Shown: in pieces, positions 14,918 to 17,295 of the stretch
How positions within the stretch are numbered: position 1 is the stretch's first letter
How the letters are laid out: the number at the start of each line of letters is the position of its first letter
From: Bacteroidales bacterium UBA4459
GTDB taxonomy: Bacteria > Bacteroidota > Bacteroidia > Bacteroidales > F082
NCBI GenBank assembly: GCA_002389465.1
Contig: DGOT01000054.1
Coordinates: 1 to 17,295 of the forward strand
Direction: 5' to 3'
DNA: 17,295 bases
The notes under the pieces: model-generated
Told to the model about the DNA's origin: nothing
What the model saw: only the letters and a program-made list of their open reading frames with translations
The model's database searches: none
Position numbers and translations under genes: made by a program

Positions 14918-15921
14918 TCAGCTATTTTAACTCAGCATATCCTGTGAGGTATCTGACTGCGTTGCTGATAGCTCTTGTTCTCTGGCTTCCTTCCTTTATC
15001 TTAGTTGGGTATGTTCCCATACAGGAATCTCTTCTTAGCCACCTTGAACCGATCGGGTTTATCAGCGCACATACCCCTTTTTTTATATGGGGGTCTTTTG
15101 CAATCACATACCTTTCCGCTATAGCTATCAACCAGATACTGAAAGAATACGACCTGGTGAGCATCAACAATACGATAGGATTAGCCCTGTTTATTGTGTT
15201 TGCTTCTGCCATACCTTTGTTTACATCAGTCAACGCTATGACTTTGGCAAATCTTTTTCTGATACTGGTGATCCAGGGCATCTTGCGTTTGTCGCATGTG
15301 GAAAACCCTGTAAATGTAGTGTTTAACACTTCCCTTTTTCTGGGTATAGCTTCTTTGTTTTTTACCCCTGTGTTCTACCTTATTCTTGTTATCTGGATGG
15401 CGCTTGTTATAAACCGGCATGTAGATATCCGTAATTTAATGATCAGCCTGGTAGGCCTTTTATTGCCTTACTTGTTTTTATTTACATGGTTTTTCTGGAA
15501 CGATTCACTGGCCGGGCACTGGCATGAAACCATAAGGCAGTTAGCAGAAATCAAGCTGTTGAATATAACCGCAAGTTTGGGTATTTTCGACATGATTGTA
15601 CTGGTGTTGTCTTTGCTGATCCTCATCCTTGCTGTATTAAGGGCAATTGGTCGTTTTGGTGAGGTAAGCATATATACACGTAGGAATATGCTCATAACGC
15701 TTTATTATCTGGCGGTTTCTTTTCTTATTATATTATTTTATTCAGGAACGATGTTACCGCTAATGATCCTTATTCCTCCAACAGCCATGTTAGTTGCTGC
15801 AACAGCATATGATAAAAAAAACAAATGGTGGAGCTTCTTGTTCACTTTATACTTTCTTCTGATCATATTAAATCAATACAGCAGTTATATAATAGATGTT
15901 AAAACCTTTTTATTCAGATAA
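14914..15921 (+). CDS. Polytopic membrane protein, DUF6427-like
   Basis: A 335-residue inner-membrane protein with about ten hydrophobic segments from residue 14 to the C-terminus and short hydrophilic loops. The N-terminus (MISYFNSAYPVRY) followed by a long helix resembles DUF6427 proteins of Bacteroidota, which I recall near purD in related genomes. That family link is from memory of its features, not a search. No transporter or enzyme motif is visible and the function is unknown. ATG 14914 overlaps the purD stop by four bases (ATGA). Its own last 26 bases overlap the start of rnhB in another frame, so its translation is probably coupled on both sides. Confidence 0.82.
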   Translation: MISYFNSAYPVRYLTALLIALVLWLPSFILVGYVPIQESLLSHLEPIGFISAHTPFFIWGSFAITYLSAIAINQILKEYDLVSINNTIGLALFIVFASAIPLFTSVNAMTLANLFLILVIQGILRLSHVENPVNVVFNTSLFLGIASLFFTPVFYLILVIWMALVINRHVDIRNLMISLVGLLLPYLFLFTWFFWNDSLAGHWHETIRQLAEIKLLNITASLGIFDMIVLVLSLLILILAVLRAIGRFGEVSIYTRRNMLITLYYLAVSFLIILFYSGTMLPLMILIPPTAMLVAATAYDKKNKWWSFLFTLYFLLIILNQYSSYIIDVKTFLFR

Positions 15922-16492
15922 ACTGATTGAAGCCGGATGCGATGAAGCCGGAAGAGGGTGCCTGGCAGGCCCGGTGTTTGCGGCTGCTGTGATCTTTGCC
16001 CGGGATTTCCGTAATGAACAGTTAAATGATTCGAAGAAGCTGCCGGAAAAAAAGCGGGAAGAGTTAAGAAAGATAATAGAAGAGCACGCACTGGCATGGG
16101 CTGTCGCTTCTGTTTCGCCTGAGGAAATAGATGATATAAATATTCTGAATGCCAGCTACCTGGCAATGCACAGGGCGGTTGACCAACTAAAAATGGAACC
16201 AGAACTGTTACTGATTGACGGGAATCGGTTTAATGCATACAAAAACATACCTCATAAATGTATTGTTAAAGGCGATGCAAAATATATGTCTATTGCCGCT
16301 GCATCGGTGTTGGCAAAAACACACCGGGATGCCTATATGCTTGAGATTCATCAGGAATACCCAGGGTTTGGATGGGATAAGAACAAAGGATATCCAACAA
16401 GGCAACATAAACTGGCTATCTATAAGCATGGATTGACGTCCTATCACCGTAAATCATTTAACTACTACCTGCAATTAAAAATTGATTTCTGA
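15896..16492 (+). CDS. rnhB: Ribonuclease HII
   Basis: Cleaves the RNA strand of RNA-DNA hybrids and starts ribonucleotide excision repair by cutting 5' of single ribonucleotides in DNA; cytoplasmic. The 198 residues are normal for the family. The catalytic start motif is AGCDEAGRGCLAGPV with Asp16 and Glu17. A third acidic residue, Asp108, is in LLLIDGN. The conserved KGDAKYMSIAAASVLAKTHRD stretch (125-145) supplies the remaining metal ligand and substrate-binding residues, and GYPTRQH is the usual C-terminal motif. The N-terminus matches family members, so ATG 15896 is right even though it lies inside the preceding gene with a 26-base overlap. It is the last gene of the purD-DUF6427-rnhB operon. 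A possible RNA structure lies just after the stop. Confidence 0.97.
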   Translation: MLKPFYSDKLIEAGCDEAGRGCLAGPVFAAAVIFARDFRNEQLNDSKKLPEKKREELRKIIEEHALAWAVASVSPEEIDDINILNASYLAMHRAVDQLKMEPELLLIDGNRFNAYKNIPHKCIVKGDAKYMSIAAASVLAKTHRDAYMLEIHQEYPGFGWDKNKGYPTRQHKLAIYKHGLTSYHRKSFNYYLQLKIDF

Positions 16493-16504
16493 CGTTGTTG
16501 CTTC

Positions 16505-16543
16505 ATACGTAAGGTTTTGGTGGATGAACGTATTAACAAAACC
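16505..16543 (+). other. Two interleaved inverted repeats after rnhB (pseudoknot-like arrangement)
   Basis: ATACGT (16505-16510) pairs with ACGTAT (16528-16533), and GGTTTTG (16513-16519) pairs with CAAAACC (16537-16543). The order is a-b-a'-b', so both stems can form together only as a pseudoknot; otherwise they compete. There is no T tract, so it is not a standard terminator. Chance cannot be excluded for stems this short. Confidence 0.3.
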
Positions 16544-16592
16544 ATGTTAAATTCAATTCTGAATGCATGGAATTAATGATGAATAATTGGCT

Positions 16593-16600
16593 TAATTTTG
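16593..16600 (+). promoter_or_regulatory. Predicted -7 element (TAATTTTG) of the right-edge gene
   Basis: Exact TAnnTTTG match ending 18 bases before the ATG at 16619, the same octamer seen before three other genes here. It implies that this gene is transcribed separately from rnhB. Confidence 0.55.
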
Positions 16601-16618
16601 ATTGACATATAAAAACAG

Positions 16619-17295
16619 ATGAGTAAGAAAAGTATCGGTCTCCTTCTTTTCCTGATAATTGTTGTTGCCCTGGCAGCCATTTATTTTTTATGGTACGGAG
16701 AAAAGAGTAAAAAGAGCAATCTCAGTGAGTTTATTCCGGAAAATACCGCATTTGTCGTTAAAGTAAATACACCCGGCATCTTACTGAACGAACTGGCACA
16801 TGAAAATCAGATGTGGAGAAGTCTGGACACTTCTAATTTACTATACCGGCTTATTGACCAGTACGGGATGATTGATTCGGTTCTTTCAAAAAACCCTTCT
16901 ATATCCGGAGTGTTGCTGGACCAACCTTTTTTCATGGTTGCTGTTGTCGATCGTGTTGACGGATTAGCTCCTTTTTTGCTGAAACAAATAAATAGCCGGC
17001 TGACACTAAGCGGATTGAAATCTTTCCTGACAGAAAGTACGGATAGGTTTGAGGTTACAAATGTAGGCAAGGAAACGCTGAAGATCAACTCTGAACAAAA
17101 CGTGTATTACGTTGCGGTAGACAGGGGTGTTTTACGGGTTTCCGGGCAGTTAAATTTACTTAAATGGCCTTCCGGAATTAAAACTGCTGCAGACGGTTCT
17201 TCAAGTATACGTGAGGAGGTAACAGAGTTTGTCAATAACTCTACTGAGAAAGCAGATGCTCGTGTCTTCATAAACTATCGAGCATTGCAAGGACT
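16619..17295 (+). CDS. Membrane-anchored extracytoplasmic protein, 3' end missing
   Basis: The frame opens at ATG 16619 and stays open to the window end, giving 225 residues without a stop, so the gene is cut by the right edge. The N-terminus MSKKSIGLLLFLIIVVALAA is a signal anchor or uncleaved signal peptide (helix about residues 6-25). A soluble alpha/beta-looking region follows (NLSEFIPENTAFVVKVNTPG, then VLLDQPFFMVAVVDRV, then VYYVAVDRGVLRVSG). I do not recognise a family with confidence. The pattern 'FIPENTAFVVKVN' shortly after an anchor resembles large DUF3352-like envelope proteins, a low-confidence comparison. A TAATTTTG -7 element 18 bases upstream supports this start. It is 126 bases after rnhB. 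The function is unknown; it probably faces the periplasm. Confidence 0.85.
   Translation, partial: MSKKSIGLLLFLIIVVALAAIYFLWYGEKSKKSNLSEFIPENTAFVVKVNTPGILLNELAHENQMWRSLDTSNLLYRLIDQYGMIDSVLSKNPSISGVLLDQPFFMVAVVDRVDGLAPFLLKQINSRLTLSGLKSFLTESTDRFEVTNVGKETLKINSEQNVYYVAVDRGVLRVSGQLNLLKWPSGIKTAADGSSSIREEVTEFVNNSTEKADARVFINYRALQG

Overview
The window looks like chromosomal DNA of a Bacteroidota bacterium, most likely from the Bacteroidales or a close relative. It is moderately AT-rich. The genes are typical of the phylum: an archaeal/eukaryote-like prolyl-tRNA synthetase, a GIN-domain (DUF2807) lipoprotein, a PagL-like acyloxyacyl hydrolase, and a DUF6427-like membrane protein next to purD. Shine-Dalgarno sequences are mostly missing. 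The phylum's TAnnTTTG -7 promoter element sits 18-41 bases before most first genes of transcription units. I see no mobile element, CRISPR array, tRNA or rRNA. The two edge genes, proS on the left and an anchored envelope protein on the right, are cut by the window.

Layout from left to right. (1) 1-1288 (+): the end of proS. (2) 1320-4554 (-): a tight three-gene envelope operon read leftward. It encodes a PagL-like outer-membrane lipid A deacylase, then a GIN-domain lipoprotein, then a polytopic membrane protein that may be a GT-C glycosyltransferase. All three appear to start at TTG or GTG. (3) 4713-5486 (+): mazG, divergent from that operon. (4) 5533-7734 (-): an APC-family amino acid transporter fused to two C-terminal universal-stress-protein domains. 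(5) 8030-8662 (-): a typical 2-Cys peroxiredoxin with its own promoter and a strong intrinsic terminator. (6) 8747-9718 (-): a LuxR-type regulator whose N-terminal part is seven membrane segments, facing (7) 9883-10581 (+): a small polytopic membrane protein, across a shared promoter region that holds repeats. (8) 10592-13498 (-): a MacB/FtsX-type ABC permease followed by a TolC-like outer membrane protein, with no ATPase or periplasmic adaptor beside them. (9) 13622-16492 (+): purD, a DUF6427-like membrane protein and rnhB, all with overlapping ends. (10) 16619-17295 (+): the start of a membrane-anchored protein that runs off the right edge.

Much of the window is housekeeping (proS, mazG, purD, rnhB, peroxiredoxin) mixed with envelope genes. 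I see no clear defence or biosynthetic system. The best candidates for something less described are the seven-helix LuxR regulator with its divergent membrane-protein partner, and the PagL-like/GIN/GT-C envelope operon. No intergenic stretch exceeds 300 bases. The longest, 7735-8029, holds the transporter promoter and the peroxiredoxin terminator and nothing else that I recognise.
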